Source: Patescibacteria group bacterium (GTDB taxonomy: Bacteria > Patescibacteriota > Minisyncoccia > Phycocordibacterales > UBA12088). From it: a stretch of DNA of 45,651 nt. The number at the start of each line of letters is the position of its first letter. Within the stretch, counting starts at the first letter, position 1. The notes below the pieces were generated by a model, which was given only the letters and a program-made list of their open reading frames with translations, did no database searches and had not been told where the DNA came from. The stretch is from positions 1-45,651 of the forward strand of contig WFWH01000021.1 of NCBI GenBank assembly GCA_015491245.1, in the 5' to 3' direction. Below, piece after piece: positions 1-9,944 of this stretch. The translations under genes and the position numbers were made by a program.

Positions 1-1044
1 AAGATAATATTGCCGGCAACTGCGACATTTTTTGTAGGCATTGCCATTACCCCTGCAGTTGCTCGGGTGTTGTACCGCTATAAGGCATGGAAAAAAGAGA
101 GCGTCCAATACACCACTGATGGTAAAGAAGCCACTATCACCAAGCGCCTGCACGCAGACGAATCCCGTAAAGTGCCGCGCATGGGAGGGGTGGTAGTGTG
201 GTTGAGCGTGCTCATAGTAACTGCAATTCTGTGGCTCGCGGCTGTGTTAGATGGCGCCCTCGCCCATAAATTAAATTTCCTGAGTAGAAATCAAACCTGG
301 CTCCCACTGGTGGCACTCCTCATAGGCGCCGCCATAGGACTTGTAGATGATTTATATACCGTATGGGGAAAAAAGGACCAAAAGGGAGGGGGGCTTTCCT
401 CCAAAAAGCGCCTGCTGTTGGTGGGTGGTGCCGCGTTAGTAATGGCGTGGTGGTTCTACACACGCCTCGGCGTCTCGGAAATTATTATCCCCTACTGGGG
501 ACCATTGGATTTAGGGGTGCTATTCCTACCGTTTTTTGTCGCAGTTATGATAGGCATTTTCGCCGGCGGCGTCATTGATGGGTTAGATGGATTGTCTGGG
601 GGTGTATTTGCTTCCATTTTCGCCGCATACGGATTTATCGCTTTCAGCCAGCAGCAAATTGATCTCGCCGCATTCTCCTTTTCCGTACTGGGAGGCCTCT
701 TGGCGTTTTTGTGGTTTAACATACCGCCTGCACGATTTTATCTCTCTGATACCGGCACCACGGCTCTGGCGCTTTCACTTACCGTTATTGCATTTCTCAC
801 ACGACAGGTGGCGGTGCTTCCCATTATTGCCGCACTGCTCTTTGCCGCGGCGGGTTCCAGCGCTCTCCAACTGCTTTCCAAGCGATTCATAGGAAAAAAA
901 ATATTTATTGTGGCACCCTTCCATCACCACCTACAGGCCAAAGGATGGCCGCCTGAGAAAGTTACCATGCGCCTTTGGATTCTTGGCATTATGTTTGCCT
1001 TTCTTGGTGTTATCGTCGCAGTCACCGGTGTGCCCGCGCCATAA
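1..1044 (+). CDS. mraY: Phospho-N-acetylmuramoyl-pentapeptide-transferase (5'-partial; frame is open to the window edge)
   Basis: MraY-like motifs (KVPRMGGVV, GLVDDL, DGLDGLSGG, PFHHHLQAKGWPPEKV); codons 1-9 are in frame upstream of the listed TTG start. Confidence 0.93.
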   Translation, partial: KIILPATATFFVGIAITPAVARVLYRYKAWKKESVQYTTDGKEATITKRLHADESRKVPRMGGVVVWLSVLIVTAILWLAAVLDGALAHKLNFLSRNQTWLPLVALLIGAAIGLVDDLYTVWGKKDQKGGGLSSKKRLLLVGGAALVMAWWFYTRLGVSEIIIPYWGPLDLGVLFLPFFVAVMIGIFAGGVIDGLDGLSGGVFASIFAAYGFIAFSQQQIDLAAFSFSVLGGLLAFLWFNIPPARFYLSDTGTTALALSLTVIAFLTRQVAVLPIIAALLFAAAGSSALQLLSKRFIGKKIFIVAPFHHHLQAKGWPPEKVTMRLWILGIMFAFLGVIVAVTGVPAP

Positions 1045-1110
1045 AACCCAACACTAGCCACTTCTGCAGTACCCACGTCAGCTCCCCCACAGGTTAGCAT
1101 TCGCGCACCC

Positions 1111-2211
1111 ATGCATAGGCGCCACGTAGATCGCATCTTCCTTATCATTACCGTTTCCTTGCTCCTCATCGGATTTTTGATATTCAGCTCGGCCTCCCTC
1201 GGCCTCCTTGCGCGCACGGGGGCACAGTATTCTACCCTCGCAGTTAAGCAATTATTCAGTGTAGGGTTGGGTATTATTGCTATGCTCGCGCTTGCGCGCA
1301 TCCCGTACCGTACCTGGCGCCCCTGGGCCCTCCATATTTTCATAGCTGCCCTGATCCTTTCACTCCTGGTATTCGTACCGGGGTTAGGGTTTACCTACAA
1401 CGGTGCGCGGCGCTGGATTGTGGTCGGTGGCTTTTCACTCCAACCATCCGAATTTCTCAAATACGCTTCTATTATTTTCACCGCCGCGTGGCTGGCAAGC
1501 ACACCGCGTCTGGAGCATCGATATACCAAACGTCTCATTCCTTTTTTAGGTATTATTGGCGCTATCACCGCGGTCCTCTTGCTCCAGCGCGATAGTGGTA
1601 CCTTATTGGTTATCGTCGCCTCGCTTACCGCCATGTACGTAGTCGCAGGCGCCCCATGGCGCGACGTTGGCATCCTCGCCGTAGTGGGCGTAGTGGGTGC
1701 GACTCTCTTGGTGCTATGGCGCCCCTACATCCTGCAGCGCTTTCTCACCTTTTTGGATCCATCCTCAGATCCACTCGGCGCCGGTTACCAATTGCAGCAA
1801 TCTCTCATAGCGATTGGATCTGGTTCTTGGCTCGGTCGCGGTTTTGGCCAGAGTATCCAAAAATTCAATTTCTTGCCGGAACCCATAGGAGACTCTATCT
1901 TTTCTGTTGCCGCAGAAGAGTTTGGATTCCTTGGTGGGCTGTTACTACTTTCACTGTTTGCACTCTTTGCCTACCGCGGTCTTAGTATTGCAATGCGCAG
2001 CCGAGACATCTTTGGTGGACTGCTGGTTGTGGGGATTGTTATAATCATTGTGCTGCAATCCTTCGTAAATATCGGTTCCATGTTGGGTGTACTTCCACTT
2101 ACTGGCGTGCCGCTGTTGTTTATCAGCAACGGGGGAACCGCTATGGTGGGTGCGCTGGCGGGTGTGGGCTTGGTGCTCAGCGTATCGCGTGCTGCGCAGC
2201 GCACACGGTAG
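1111..2211 (+). CDS. ftsW: FtsW/RodA/SpoVE family lipid II polymerase/flippase
   Basis: SEDS family features (QPSEFLKYA, RDSGTLLV, GGTAMVGALAGVGLVLSVSR); next to mraY and murG. Confidence 0.9.
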   Translation: MHRRHVDRIFLIITVSLLLIGFLIFSSASLGLLARTGAQYSTLAVKQLFSVGLGIIAMLALARIPYRTWRPWALHIFIAALILSLLVFVPGLGFTYNGARRWIVVGGFSLQPSEFLKYASIIFTAAWLASTPRLEHRYTKRLIPFLGIIGAITAVLLLQRDSGTLLVIVASLTAMYVVAGAPWRDVGILAVVGVVGATLLVLWRPYILQRFLTFLDPSSDPLGAGYQLQQSLIAIGSGSWLGRGFGQSIQKFNFLPEPIGDSIFSVAAEEFGFLGGLLLLSLFALFAYRGLSIAMRSRDIFGGLLVVGIVIIIVLQSFVNIGSMLGVLPLTGVPLLFISNGGTAMVGALAGVGLVLSVSRAAQRTR

Positions 2212-2258
2212 CCCCAGTAAGGACAGTGAAGGCGCGGCCAAGGGAACACTAAGATACT

Positions 2259-3404
2259 ATGAAAATTCTTTTCACAGGCGGGGGCACCGGTGGCCATTTT
2301 TATCCCATTATTGCCGTCGCAGAAGAGGTGTTAGCGCTGGCGGAGGAAAAACGGCTTATCGCCCCCGAATTGTTTTACGTGGGGGTGGATCCTTACGATG
2401 AGAAATTGCTCTATGAAAACGGCATCCGCTACCTGCATGCACCCGCAGGAAAGCTGCGCCGCTACCCCTCGCTTAAGAATGTAACCGACTTATTCAAGAC
2501 TGCATACGGGTTTTTCAAAGCGCTCTCTCAGCTGTTCTCCCTCTATCCAGATGTAGTGTTTAGTAAAGGGGGATTTGCGAGCATTCCCACTGTGTTGGCG
2601 GCGCGCGTACTAGGCATCCCTATTGTGATTCACGAGTCGGATGCGATCCCGGGAAGGGCTAACATGCTCGCCGCACGCTTTGCGTACCGTATCGCCCTTT
2701 CATATCCTCAGGCACTGGATTACTTCCCCAAAAAATGGCACGAAAAAATTGCAGTGGTGGGAGTGCCAATACGGAAAGAGATCACCCACCTTCAGCGTGA
2801 AGGAGCGCATGAATTCCTCGGTTTCGTTCCCCACGTGCCTACCCTCTTGATTATGGGGGGATCTCAGGGGGCCAAGCGCATCAATGACACGGTGCTGGAG
2901 GCCCTCCCTGAGCTCGTAGCGCACTACCAGATAATCCATCAAACAGGAAGAGCGCACGAAGAGGAGGTCCAGAAAACCGCGGCGGTCATTCTAGAAAAAA
3001 ACCCCCACAGAGGTCGCTACAAGGCTTATGGCTACCTAGATGATCTCGCGCTTCGCATGGCGGCAGGCGCGAGCGATTTAATCGTGGCACGCGCAGGTTC
3101 TACCACCATTTTTGAGGCTGCGGCATGGCAAAAGCCCCTCCTCCTCATCCCAATCAGCGAAGCGGTATCACGCGACCAAAGAAAGAACGCCTACGCAGCC
3201 GCCCGTGCTGGATTCGCAGTGGTAGTGGAGGAGAACAACCTAACGCCGCACCTTCTTGTATCAGAAATAGCGCGCGTCATTGGCGACGATGCGCTGCGCG
3301 AACAAATGGCGCGTGCAAGTGCACAATTTTACCGCCCGGACGCAGCGCGTAAAATTGCAGAGGTGCTCTTGGGTATTGCTTTGCGGCATGAGCGGTATAG
3401 CTGA
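2259..3404 (+). CDS. murG: UDP-N-acetylglucosamine--N-acetylmuramyl-(pentapeptide) pyrophosphoryl-undecaprenol GlcNAc transferase
   Basis: N-terminal MKILFTGGGTGGHFYPIIAVAEE, GGSQGAKRIN and DLIVARAGSTTIFE motifs. Confidence 0.95.
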   Translation: MKILFTGGGTGGHFYPIIAVAEEVLALAEEKRLIAPELFYVGVDPYDEKLLYENGIRYLHAPAGKLRRYPSLKNVTDLFKTAYGFFKALSQLFSLYPDVVFSKGGFASIPTVLAARVLGIPIVIHESDAIPGRANMLAARFAYRIALSYPQALDYFPKKWHEKIAVVGVPIRKEITHLQREGAHEFLGFVPHVPTLLIMGGSQGAKRINDTVLEALPELVAHYQIIHQTGRAHEEEVQKTAAVILEKNPHRGRYKAYGYLDDLALRMAAGASDLIVARAGSTTIFEAAAWQKPLLLIPISEAVSRDQRKNAYAAARAGFAVVVEENNLTPHLLVSEIARVIGDDALREQMARASAQFYRPDAARKIAEVLLGIALRHERYS

Positions 3405-4833
3405 AAAAGAACACCGAAACACTCGTGAGCGCGCCTGTTTGCCTTCCTCCACGCGCGTACCGCGTCGCGTATGGTGGTGGCCGGTTTGCACGCTCTTTTT
3501 TTTGCTGATGTCCGCGGTTACTTTTCCGCCTGTCTCGTCCCTGTTGCGTGCGCAAGAAAATCAGGTGCAGCTATTGCGCCAGCGAATACTGGAACAAAAC
3601 AAGCGCCTTGCGGAACTGCGTAAGGAAATAGAATCCTACCAACAGCAGCTGATTGAAGTAGAGCAGGAGAAGAAAAGTTTGCAATCTACAGTGTCCGAGC
3701 TGGAGCTCTCCCAAAAAAAGATTGCAACGCAGATACAGATTACCGAAAGCGAAATTAATACCGCCACCCTACAAATACGTGAGTTAGATATCGATATAAG
3801 AGAGAAGGAACTACTTATACGCAACAACAGGGATGCCATCGCCGATTCACTGCGCGAAATGAACGAGTTGGAAGAGGAAACGGTACTGGAAGCGTTACTC
3901 AAGCATGACTCGCTCACCGAATTCTGGGATACACTTGCAAAAATTTCCAATTTTCAGGAATCACTCAAAACGAAAACAGACGCGCTGCGGGCGCTGCGTG
4001 ACGAACTTATACGCACCCGCACCGCCCAGGAGAAAAAACGCCAGCGGCTTGCACAGTTGCGCGCCGAGCTCACAGGGGAAAAAGAAGTACTGGTATCTAC
4101 CCTTACTGAAAAGGCGCAGCTTTTGAAGGAAACCCAGAATGAAGAGGAGCGCTATCAAGCGCTGCTGGAGCGTAAACGGCGTGAGCGCGACAAATTCCTC
4201 GCGGAAATAGCCAGTTTGGAGGCTGAGCTGAATTACGTGCTTAACCCTCGCAGCATTCCTAAAGCAGGGCGCGGCGTACTCTCATGGCCCTTGGAACCCT
4301 CGGTGTTCAATACCCGTTGCGCCTCTCTAGCAAATGCCTTAGGTAACCCCTACTGCATTACCCAATATTTTGGTAATACCGACTTTGCGCGAAGAACTGC
4401 GGCATACCGCGGACAGGGGCATAACGGCATTGATATAGGTGTTCCGCTCGGCACCAAGGTTATTAGTGCCCTCTCGGGCCAGGTAATCGGCACCGGCAAT
4501 ACCGACGAAATACCCGGATGCTACTCGTGGGGTAAATGGATTGTCGTGCGGCACAACAATGGGCTCACCACGCTCTATGCGCACCTCTCGCAAATCTCCG
4601 TGCGCGAGGGGCAAACAGTAAACACCGGCGATCTTCTCGGCTATAGCGGCAATTCCGGCTTTTCTACCGGACCCCACCTGCACTTTACCATTTATGCAAG
4701 CGATGGTATGGTGATACAAAAGCTAGGAGACCTTCAGCGCCAGCAGGGAAGGGGGCGCACCGGCTGTTCTGACGCGCGCATGCCCACGTCCAAGGGATTT
4801 GAAGCGTACCTCAATCCGCTTAATTATCTCTAA
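3388..4833 (+). CDS. Coiled-coil murein hydrolase activator / M23 family metallopeptidase (EnvC/NlpD-like)
   Basis: N-terminal TM segment, long coiled coil, C-terminal M23 domain (GHNGIDIGVPLGTKV, TLYAHLSQ, GPHLHFTIY); ATG at 3388 preferred over the listed 3280 start. Confidence 0.88.
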   Translation: MSGIAEKEHRNTRERACLPSSTRVPRRVWWWPVCTLFFLLMSAVTFPPVSSLLRAQENQVQLLRQRILEQNKRLAELRKEIESYQQQLIEVEQEKKSLQSTVSELELSQKKIATQIQITESEINTATLQIRELDIDIREKELLIRNNRDAIADSLREMNELEEETVLEALLKHDSLTEFWDTLAKISNFQESLKTKTDALRALRDELIRTRTAQEKKRQRLAQLRAELTGEKEVLVSTLTEKAQLLKETQNEEERYQALLERKRRERDKFLAEIASLEAELNYVLNPRSIPKAGRGVLSWPLEPSVFNTRCASLANALGNPYCITQYFGNTDFARRTAAYRGQGHNGIDIGVPLGTKVISALSGQVIGTGNTDEIPGCYSWGKWIVVRHNNGLTTLYAHLSQISVREGQTVNTGDLLGYSGNSGFSTGPHLHFTIYASDGMVIQKLGDLQRQQGRGRTGCSDARMPTSKGFEAYLNPLNYL

Positions 4834-4858
4834 AGAATTAAGCGCGAGCCTGCACAAG

Positions 4859-5110
4859 ATGGAACATCAGGAACAAAAAAAGGAGCTTGTGGTGCAGGAG
4901 CAAAAAGATATGCCACCCGCGTTTTCCAATGCGGTGAATATTACCGTCGCCGATGACGCGGTTTTCCTGCAATTTCTCTACCTGCGCCCTAATACCGATG
5001 CTGCAAAATTGGTAGGGGAGATAGTGCTCACACCCAAGCACGCGATTGCATTCCAGAAATTACTGGAAGAAACTATCAAAAAACACTTTACGCGCCACTT
5101 GGAGCCGTAA
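4859..5110 (+). CDS. DUF3467-like small protein
   Basis: 83 aa from ATG 4859; FSNAVNITVADDAVFLQFLYLRP...IVLTPKHAIAFQKLLEETIKK resembles DUF3467. Confidence 0.7.
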   Translation: MEHQEQKKELVVQEQKDMPPAFSNAVNITVADDAVFLQFLYLRPNTDAAKLVGEIVLTPKHAIAFQKLLEETIKKHFTRHLEP

Positions 5111-5874
5111 CGAACCCAGGGGTGGGTACGGCATGTACGACACCGCTCATGCGTGGGTGCAGCAATTGGGGAGGGGGTGATCTAGGATAAGCCCGAACCG
5201 ACAGGCTGCCCTGCACAGGCATGCGCAATATTTCTTACCGTGCACCGAATTTGCTTTCCCGACAGGACCAGAAAAGCTGCACACGCACGACAAGCAATAA
5301 ACAATATTGTGCGACATTAAACTAGCAGCGCGGCGCCAAGGAAGGGTATTGGCCCACTTCGACAGAAAGTATTTACCAGCTCCAAGGCAGAGGGTAAAGA
5401 AAAATGTATGCAGAGAGGGGATATACCGCGGTACAGTGCGGCGGCAGAATCCGGATGCAAATGCGGTAATGAGCGCAGCTGCCACTCACCTGGCGCTGTG
5501 TGATGCACTGGTGCCAACCGCATATCAAGAGGGGGTTTTTGTGTCTCCTTTCCTTCGTGCGCTAGCCGCACTGGAGTAGCGCCTCCTGAGGAAGGTATCC
5601 CTTCTTGGATAGCGATAAGTCGCCACCACCCCTGCCCCGGAGGTGTTGGTATATGTCGCAAAAGATATATTGTGCGACATTTAATAACCTGTAAAACTGG
5701 CCGTGCCGCAATATGCACAAGGAGCGGCAACGCCACAGATCGCTACTTCCTCCACCCCCCTTCTCGGTTATGGAACGCGACAATGCGCTAAAACACAGAA
5801 AAAGAATGCGCTTAAAACTGCGCGCGCTTTTTATTACGACATTTTTCCGCGTGCTTGCTTGTGGGCTCTCCTTC

Positions 5875-6075
5875 TTAAAATTTCTCCCAGCGCGGATACA
5901 ACGGCGCCACGATAATGAACAGCGCCCCCGCAACAATCCAGAGCCCTGCTTTTTTCCACCACGGCGCCTCTTTGCTTTTCTCTAACTTTGGCCACAGAAA
6001 CGCGAGCGCTACCGCCAGCGGGACAATCATAATGCCCATGATGACCTTGAGTGCCGCATGTAAGATATCACGCAT
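5875..6075 (-). CDS. Small hypothetical membrane protein (66 aa)
   Basis: Two hydrophobic segments; co-directional with the next gene. Confidence 0.5.
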   Translation of the reverse strand: MRDILHAALKVIMGIMIVPLAVALAFLWPKLEKSKEAPWWKKAGLWIVAGALFIIVAPLYPRWEKF

Positions 6076-6080
6076 AGTGA

Positions 6081-6602
6081 TTACCTTTGGACTACTTCAC
6101 CGCCCCAGCATGCAGCTGACGCCCTCCATGGCGCAGTTCCCTTTTGCCGGTAAAGATAGCGCGCATAGGCGAGATTGTCCTCCAGGCGTGTCAAATCCAA
6201 CCCCATACGGCGTGCGGCGGCACCGTGGTAGCGCTCGTTTATCTGCATTACCCCCACATCGCTCGGCACCTTCCTGCCGCGCAGTACCGAACCGTCCGCT
6301 TCAAACTGCCGAAATTCTGATTCGCACGCGGCGATGCGTATCATAATAGGAATATCCTTGAAGTACGCACGCACACGCGCCTCCACCTCTTCGCGAGATA
6401 GGACGCGCTCCCGCGGGCTGCGCGGTGCTCCGCGCGCCATAACAACCTCTGGAGTATACTGGGGATGCAGGTAGGCTCCTTGCGACATCGCCACTGGCGT
6501 GGCCGACGGCGCCGCTCCCTCCCCCGAAAAATTTAATACGGTAAAGAGTAGCAGAGATAAAATAAGCCGTCTGCTAGCTGGTAATTTCGCACACAGAAGC
6601 AC
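6081..6602 (-). CDS. Secreted lytic transglycosylase/lysozyme-like protein
   Basis: Signal peptide; IAACESEFRQF...SDVGVMQINERYH...NLAYARYLYRQKG typical of SLT-type folds. Confidence 0.8.
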   Translation of the reverse strand: MLLCAKLPASRRLILSLLLFTVLNFSGEGAAPSATPVAMSQGAYLHPQYTPEVVMARGAPRSPRERVLSREEVEARVRAYFKDIPIMIRIAACESEFRQFEADGSVLRGRKVPSDVGVMQINERYHGAAARRMGLDLTRLEDNLAYARYLYRQKGTAPWRASAACWGGEVVQR

Positions 6603-6722
6603 CGCTGTGGTGCACCGACCTATACAATAATTACCGTGCGCCGCAACGATGAAATCCCGTATACGAAAAAACCCAGTACCAATCGGTACCGGACTTCAGC
6701 GCAAGGATACCATATCTAGGTA

Positions 6723-6751
6723 TTGATTACAATAAAAAAACGTGGTATAAT
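6723..6751 (+). promoter_or_regulatory. Sigma70-like promoter on the + strand (TTGATT-N17-TATAAT)
   Basis: -35 at 6723-6728, -10 at 6746-6751, 17-bp spacing; points away from any + strand CDS. Confidence 0.5.
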
Positions 6752-6794
6752 ATGTGTTACGGGTGAGCGCGCAGCGGCGTGTGCGGTGCACAAA

Positions 6795-7637
6795 CTATTC
6801 GGCAATATGGGAACCCGCTAACACCAAAGCGCCATGTAAGCCGCCAAAATCCCCCAGTGCTGCTTTTTTAATTTCGGGGAGATCGGGATAAATAGTGCAA
6901 AGCGCCGCCACATGTGCGGCAACGCGCGCCACTGAAATCGCAGGGTCACCGATCATCATAGACCCCCCGAGCACCACCACATCAGGCGACCAATGCACAA
7001 TTACATTGTTCACCACTACTGCGACCCATTGCGCGAGCTCCTCCCATACGCGCGGATCCTCTATCTCATACGCCTTCCGGCCAAAACGGTTAGCAGTTGC
7101 GGTGCCGGAAATGAGCATTTCCGCCTCACCACGCGTCCCACAGGCGCGGCAGAGGGTGTGGTCTAGGTCAATGATTTGATGCCCGGGTTCAAAATTGTAG
7201 CGTCCGTGGTCAATCGCTCCAGACACAATGCGCGCGCCCCCCACGCCGGTGCTCACTGTGAGATAGGCAACAATGTCATATCCCACCCCTGTACCCATGT
7301 GTGCCTCTCCCAGTCCTACCACACTTGCATCATTTTCCAGCACCACCGGTGCAGCGAGCCGCACTGAGAGGTCTTCAGCGATCTTTCTCCCCTCCCACGC
7401 CGTGAGGTGCGGCGAGGAAAGCAGGGTGCGACGATCGGCACTGAGTACTCCGGGGACACCCCCCGCAGCGACCTGTATTTCCCTTCCCTCGGCCATGCTC
7501 TGCACCGCATCCACCAATGCCGCAATACCATCCTCATACGAAGCGGGAGTACGAAACACCCGCGGAGACCCTATTTCCTTACCGTCGGAAAGGGCGACTC
7601 GGGTTTTGGTCCCTCCAATGTCAAAGAGTGCGTACAT
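6795..7637 (-). CDS. ROK family sugar kinase (probable glucokinase)
   Basis: FDIGGTKTRVAL, VENDASVVGLGEA, STGVGGARIVSG, CRACGTRGEAEMLISG. Confidence 0.9.
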   Translation of the reverse strand: MYALFDIGGTKTRVALSDGKEIGSPRVFRTPASYEDGIAALVDAVQSMAEGREIQVAAGGVPGVLSADRRTLLSSPHLTAWEGRKIAEDLSVRLAAPVVLENDASVVGLGEAHMGTGVGYDIVAYLTVSTGVGGARIVSGAIDHGRYNFEPGHQIIDLDHTLCRACGTRGEAEMLISGTATANRFGRKAYEIEDPRVWEELAQWVAVVVNNVIVHWSPDVVVLGGSMMIGDPAISVARVAAHVAALCTIYPDLPEIKKAALGDFGGLHGALVLAGSHIAE

Positions 7638-7654
7638 ATGACCAATTACCGCGC

Positions 7655-9052
7655 CTAAGGATCATTTGAGGTGCGGGATTCTAAAACTTGGCGCGCAATT
7701 TCCTTGTAGCGCTCCACATGAGGCTGATCAAATGCATTTACCTCCAGCAGTGCTCCCACATACATCACCTGTAGCATGAGTATCTGGAGCAACACCCCAA
7801 TCGTATGGGCGTCCCGTGCCCCAAGACGCCAAGTGCAGTACGGCAAGGCGCGCTCGCGATACGCGCCCTGTATCCCCATCAAAATTGCGCGAGAAACATC
7901 CGAGGCGCTACGATCCGCAATCATCTCTACCGCGGTGGGAAATACCCTCCCCTCTTCGGACGGTATGCGCGCCGCGGTACCATCCTCTTCTTCTACGGTA
8001 ACAAACGAGGTCACTTTATCTTTCGGTCCGCCAAGGTACAACTGTCCCACAGAATGCAAATCGGTGGAGCCGACCGAAACAGTAGGGGTAAAGCCCGCTT
8101 CCACCACCTCTCCCCGCACATTGTGTAATTTACCCAAACTCTCGCCCACGAGCTGCCGATACCATTTCCCCACCGACTCTAGCGCAGGAGAAAAAGTGAA
8201 AAAATCCAAAATGCGATGCCCCGACTGATAGGCATGGAAGAGAAATATCGCGCTCTGGTAAGCGCGGTCTTCTTCTTTTTCCCCCTCGAGCGCCATGAGC
8301 GCTTCTTGCGCCCCACGGCGAAGAGACGCAATATCGCACCCTGCAAGCGCAAGCGGCACCAATCCCACCGCGGTAAAAACGCTATAGCGCCCACCCACCA
8401 TAGGAGGGTGCGGCACCACGCACACACCGGCAGCACGCGCCGCCTCCGCGAGAGGGGAGTGGTCCTCACTAATGACCACTACCCTCCCCTTTCCCGCTGT
8501 GCCAAATTTTTCCGTAAGTGCTGCAATGAGCAGCTCTGCGTTGAAAACCGTTTCCGTGGTGTTGCCCGACTTACTCACTACAACCATTACGATTTCTTCC
8601 GGTAGTTGCAGCGCATCGATAAGCGCTTTTCCGCGCGCAAGTGCCTGGGCATCTACGGTATCAAAAAAAACCATCCGAGGGGTGTTGTAGCTATCTTGAG
8701 TGGGAAATTGCGTCGCATGAAATCCACCCAGTGCGTCATATACCGCGCGCGTTCCTAAGTTAGAGCCGCCGATGCCTATCACCACCACGTAGCGCAGAGA
8801 AGACGTGCGCAGCTGCGCCACCGCTTCTTGTGCCTGCGCCGTGTGCGCTTCGTCGTGAGGGGCAAGAAGCGAAGCCTCAGGAGCTTCTCGCTGCCGCGCT
8901 GTATATATCCGCTGGAGCTTTTCTCGGTACCGCTCCATACCTCTGCTCGCTCCGGCAGCTGATATAGTTTCTGCGCCTGTGTCCGAAGAGAAGATTTCAA
9001 GGTTCACCATACGATGGAACTTTATGGTAGCTACCGTACTTTCATACTGCAC
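7655..9052 (-). CDS. pgi: Glucose-6-phosphate isomerase
   Basis: VIGIGGSNLGTRAVYDAL, VSKSGNTTETVFNAELL, GGRYSVFTAVGLVPLALAG. Confidence 0.93.
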   Translation of the reverse strand: MQYESTVATIKFHRMVNLEIFSSDTGAETISAAGASRGMERYREKLQRIYTARQREAPEASLLAPHDEAHTAQAQEAVAQLRTSSLRYVVVIGIGGSNLGTRAVYDALGGFHATQFPTQDSYNTPRMVFFDTVDAQALARGKALIDALQLPEEIVMVVVSKSGNTTETVFNAELLIAALTEKFGTAGKGRVVVISEDHSPLAEAARAAGVCVVPHPPMVGGRYSVFTAVGLVPLALAGCDIASLRRGAQEALMALEGEKEEDRAYQSAIFLFHAYQSGHRILDFFTFSPALESVGKWYRQLVGESLGKLHNVRGEVVEAGFTPTVSVGSTDLHSVGQLYLGGPKDKVTSFVTVEEEDGTAARIPSEEGRVFPTAVEMIADRSASDVSRAILMGIQGAYRERALPYCTWRLGARDAHTIGVLLQILMLQVMYVGALLEVNAFDQPHVERYKEIARQVLESRTSNDP

Positions 9053-9053
9053 G

Positions 9054-9827
9054 CTACATATCTGCGTTTTTGGACGTTTTTTTTCGGGTACGATGCGTGG
9101 CGGGCAAATCGACGAGAGAGAGCACCAATTGGTGGGCCTCGTGGGCGGAATTCACCACGTGCAGTATGTCTATATCCTTTGCATCTATGGTTTGGTAGCG
9201 TTCCAGGAGCGTGGTGCGGAAAAATTGCAGTAGCGGTTCCCAATAGGCACGCCCCACAAGGATAATGGGGAGATTTTTTATTTTTTTGGTTTGGACCAAG
9301 GTAAGTATCTCAAACATCTCATCGAGCGTCCCAAAACCGCCCGGAAAATAGATGTACACTTCCGAGGCAAATGCGAGCGACACTTTTCGCGTAAAAAAGT
9401 AATGAAAAGATTCTGAGTCCGTAACGTACTGATTGAGATTTTGCTCTTCCGGCAAGAGAATGTTAAGCCCCACAGAAGCGCCGCCGCCCTCACGCGCGCC
9501 GCGGTTCGCCGCTTCCATAATGCCGCCCCCGCCGCCAGTAATAACGGCAAAGCCACTCTCGGCGAGCAGCTTCCCTAATGCGCGCGCTTCGTGGTAGTAG
9601 GGAGAATCTTCAGGCGCGCGCGCCGATCCGAAAATGCTCGCGGCAAGATCGTACTTGCGCAAAAGCTCAAATCCCTGAACAAATTCGGCGATAATTTTAA
9701 AGATGCGCCACGAAGAGACAGTGTCGGATTCGCGATCGCTCAGTATCTCCTCCTCTACGCGGCAACGCCCGCCGTAAGGGCGCACATACTCCTCGCGAGA
9801 ATCATGAGTTTTAAAGATGCGCGGCAT
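9054..9827 (-). CDS. LOG family / TIGR00730-type Rossmann-fold protein
   Basis: ITGGGGGIMEAANRGAREGG and YFPGGFGTLDEMFE motifs; ATG at 9827 likely. Confidence 0.88.
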   Translation of the reverse strand: MPRIFKTHDSREEYVRPYGGRCRVEEEILSDRESDTVSSWRIFKIIAEFVQGFELLRKYDLAASIFGSARAPEDSPYYHEARALGKLLAESGFAVITGGGGGIMEAANRGAREGGGASVGLNILLPEEQNLNQYVTDSESFHYFFTRKVSLAFASEVYIYFPGGFGTLDEMFEILTLVQTKKIKNLPIILVGRAYWEPLLQFFRTTLLERYQTIDAKDIDILHVVNSAHEAHQLVLSLVDLPATHRTRKKTSKNADM

Positions 9828-9944
9828 GGTGCTGGTATTGTAGCACGGACCTGCCGCTTCCCTATCCCCTGCGTGCGCCATGGGGCTGCGCCAGAGCGTA
9901 GCAATCGCTCACGAGAGGCGCGGCGTGCAGAGAGACGCACCCAC

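Noticed and set aside
5147-5936. Several 90-140 aa ORFs in the convergent intergenic region
   Set aside because: Mutually overlapping on both strands, no SD/promoter support or domain features.
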